From positions 1 to 64,000 of the forward strand of contig JAPPII010000003.1 of assembly GCA_028820845.1 (NCBI GenBank): DNA of 64,000 nucleotides, in the 5' to 3' direction. A program made the position numbers and the translations under genes. A model generated the notes under the pieces. It saw only the letters and a list, made by a program, of their open reading frames with translations, did not search any database and had not been told where the DNA came from. This document shows positions 62,617 through 64,000 of this stretch, one piece after another. This DNA comes from Candidatus Poribacteria bacterium. GTDB taxonomy: Bacteria > Poribacteria > WGA-4E > WGA-3G. Every line of letters starts with the position of its first letter. Position 1 is the first letter of the stretch.

Positions 62617-63294
62617 TTAGAACCGATCCGACTTAATCTCACCCCACCGCGTCGCCAACTTTTCCTTAGCATCGACGGGGAACGGTGTGTCACGATTCAG
62701 GTCATCTTCCGGTTCACCTTCAAAGTAACGGAAATTGTCAATCCAGAAATCCGTATCGGATTGGGCGATTGACAAACTTACCCACATATCCCTAACGACA
62801 TCCGCTGTCGCCTTGAAGGTATAGTCATATTCTTCCCACTCGGGTCCGCTCAACATTATGTCAGGATTCGGCTGACCGTTCAAGTGGTTGGTCCACGGAT
62901 CGTGCTGTGTCTGAAAATTGACCCGCACCACACGCGGTTTTTCGGCGCGCGCCCAGAAAACGACAGAATACGTCTCGCCTTTTTCCATTGAGACACTTCT
63001 TTGCTTAACTTTTGCGTGCCAAGCCGTGCCAGTGGCTTTGTGTCCGATGATCTTCAGCGACTTCTGTCCATGTTGTGGATTTTTCTTATCAATTTCCATC
63101 GTATAGAGACCGCCACGATTGCAACACGCACCGTCCTCTAAATCCCAGGCGGCGAGGTCATCTTCAAAACTGTAGTTCTCAATCAGGAGTTCACCTTTCT
63201 TCCATTTTCCTAATTCTTGTAGTGTTTCTGCGGACGCACTAAAACTTATGAGCAGCGCGAGCAGGAACACACTTACAGCAATAGATTTCGTCAC
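62617..63294 (-). CDS. Exported CBM-like (carbohydrate-binding) protein
   Basis: 225 residues with a signal peptide (SIAVSVFLLALLISFSASA). The beta-sandwich domain has LLIENYSFEDDLAAWDLEDG, TYSVVFWARAEK and FWIDNFRYFEGEPEDD, the layout of CBM4/9/22-like modules that bind polysaccharides. Its last residues PVDAKEKLATRWGEIK match the end of the LamG protein at 26323-27072, suggesting a common sorting or anchoring tail. Followed by a strong terminator. Confidence 0.82.
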   Translation of the reverse strand: MTKSIAVSVFLLALLISFSASAETLQELGKWKKGELLIENYSFEDDLAAWDLEDGACCNRGGLYTMEIDKKNPQHGQKSLKIIGHKATGTAWHAKVKQRSVSMEKGETYSVVFWARAEKPRVVRVNFQTQHDPWTNHLNGQPNPDIMLSGPEWEEYDYTFKATADVVRDMWVSLSIAQSDTDFWIDNFRYFEGEPEDDLNRDTPFPVDAKEKLATRWGEIKSDRF

Positions 63295-63330
63295 GTTGAA
63301 TTTCTCCTTTGTTTAAAATATCGTATAAAA

Positions 63331-63699
63331 TTAGGCATCACTCCGCATAAACGATTCCACTTCAGGCAATACTTGTGCAACCGCCGCCTGATCAACCCGA
63401 TCAGCAACGCCGTCATAACCTGCTGTACGAATCATCTTCACGAGGTTTTCGCCTAACTGTTCAATCGTCCATGCGACTGAATCCGGCACACTTGCTTTAT
63501 CGAGATGCCGTTGATCGTTCTTTCCAGAGGGATCATAGTGGTAATGTGGGTCCTTGCGGAAGCAGTCGAAACGGAGCAGCTGAACATTTTCGCCGTCTGC
63601 TTCGCCGTAAACACGCACGGAGGGACCGCCATCCGCCCCGAGACTACGTTGATCTACATGGAGTTCAACACCACCCACTTCAAACACTTTTTCATTCAT
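63331..63699 (-). CDS. Hypothetical conserved-looking 122-residue protein
   Basis: Start ATG 63699, behind GGGGG; a longer frame reaches 63735. The N-terminal half is beta-rich (VFEVGGVELHVDQ, SVRVYGEADGENVQLLRFD), and a DPHYHYDPSG stretch could bind metal. The C-terminal half is helical (VAWTIEQLGENLVKMI). It looks like a small soluble cupin- or DUF-type protein; I do not recognise it. It precedes the CBM-like gene by 36 bases on the same strand. Confidence 0.68.
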   Translation of the reverse strand: MNEKVFEVGGVELHVDQRSLGADGGPSVRVYGEADGENVQLLRFDCFRKDPHYHYDPSGKNDQRHLDKASVPDSVAWTIEQLGENLVKMIRTAGYDGVADRVDQAAVAQVLPEVESFMRSDA

Positions 63700-63863
63700 C
63701 GATTTTTCCCCCTTTTGGCGCAGCTTGCGAACCAAAAATTACTGTTAAAAACCAGAGATATGGGTACATTATATACGGCTGTGACAAATATGTCAACCCA
63801 AATCTGCGCCCTCAACTGACAACCGCGACCTCCTGAACAATTCCTGATCGTCAACCAAAAATC

Positions 63864-63889
63864 TTTTTTATAGTTTTTACTATAAAAAA
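63864..63889. promoter_or_regulatory. Inverted repeat before the moaA promoter
   Basis: TTTTTTATAG and CTATAAAAAA with a six-base loop, ending one base before the -35 box. It could be an operator, an UP-like element or a terminator of the divergent gene. Confidence 0.35.
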
Positions 63890-63890
63890 C

Positions 63891-63920
63891 TTGACAAAAA
63901 TAATCCTGATGTGATATACT
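63891..63920 (+). promoter_or_regulatory. Promoter of the truncated moaA-like gene
   Basis: TTGACA at 63891-63896, 18 bases, TATACT at 63915-63920. Confidence 0.65.
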
Positions 63921-63961
63921 ATTAACACTAATAAAATTAAATTCTCGTTGTCCGAATTGAC

Positions 63962-64000
63962 ATGAAGCAACAAATGCTCGACCGCTTTGGGCGGATCCAT
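63962..64000 (+). CDS. moaA: Start of a MoaA-like radical SAM gene (cut by the window end)
   Basis: The last 13 codons read MKQQMLDRFGRIH. The LDRFGR-x-H block is the hallmark N-terminus of GTP 3',8-cyclase MoaA, which begins molybdenum cofactor synthesis. Only this piece is visible, so the call rests on a short match and the strong promoter before it. The start may be the ATG at 63962 or 63974. Confidence 0.55.
   Translation, partial: MKQQMLDRFGRIH

Noticed and set aside
1-64000. rRNA, tRNA and tmRNA genes
   Set aside because: No segment shows the conserved T-loop plus stems or 16S/23S text, including no tRNA-Sec despite selA and the selenoprotein.

Overview
The window most likely comes from a Candidatus Poribacteria genome or a close relative. 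The best evidence is the large exported protein at 53356-56958. It ends in a FlgD-like sorting region with the motif FPNPFNPETWIPYQL and a WDGRN...SGVYFYSLEAG ending, which I associate with that group. The gene mix also fits: a sulfatase, SUMF1-domain proteins, a phytanoyl-CoA dioxygenase, Gfo/Idh/MocA oxidoreductases, a UxaA-type dehydratase, LamG and CBM-like exported proteins, and many short palindromic repeats between genes. There is no rRNA, tRNA or CRISPR that I can support.

Layout. 66-3815 (mostly minus): an ABC transporter ATPase, a SUMF1-type lipoprotein translationally coupled to selA, and a lone Phd/YefM-like antitoxin. 3986-10690 is an accessory stretch: two hypothetical genes behind duplicated promoters, a 54-residue Gly/Lys/Ser peptide with a perfect Shine-Dalgarno, a B12-binding-type radical SAM enzyme, a small tail-anchored coiled-coil protein, and a type II restriction-modification pair. 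10707-15111: an FAH-family hydrolase, an SDR dehydrogenase and a membrane multihaem cytochrome with TPRs. 15366-27072: an MNT-HEPN fusion, an ABC ATPase, a phosphoesterase, a methyltransferase next to a sulfatase, comM, a K+ channel-like protein with an unusual filter, an ART-like/HEAT fusion, a DUF1844 protein, a PA-IL-like lectin, two lipoprotein cyclophilins and a LamG protein.

27470-35953 is a rearranged region: an IS3 remnant, a 790-residue protein that looks like a derived primase/helicase, a SUMF1-sialidase fusion, a broken FlgD-tailed gene, an intact IS4-family element with 16-bp terminal repeats, and a headless second copy of the primase/helicase-like gene coupled by an ATGA overlap to a PhyH dioxygenase. 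36102-40758: a phospholipase D-like membrane protein, an ECF sigma/anti-sigma/HtrA operon whose HtrA lacks the catalytic His, and an atypical sigma-like regulator. 40900-44823: a putative protein-glycosylation operon with three small exported proteins and an STT3-like oligosaccharyltransferase split by a frameshift. 45233-64000: an O-methyltransferase, a 905-residue UxaA-family protein carrying repeat DNA in frame, a repeat-rich membrane protein, two Gfo/Idh genes flanking a UGA-containing selenoprotein, the 1214-residue-class metalloprotease/beta-propeller protein, a D-cysteine desulfhydrase, a methyltransferase, a leaderless HicB-like gene, an AlkB-like dioxygenase, a CBM-like protein and the first codons of moaA.

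The strongest biological link is between selA (2160-3563) and the GrdB-family selenoprotein (50968-51720). The latter has an in-frame UGA in a UxxC motif followed by a SECIS-like hairpin. The strongest genome-architecture signal is a family of short palindromes whose stem arms co-vary between copies. One of these lies inside the UxaA coding sequence and others supply gene ends.
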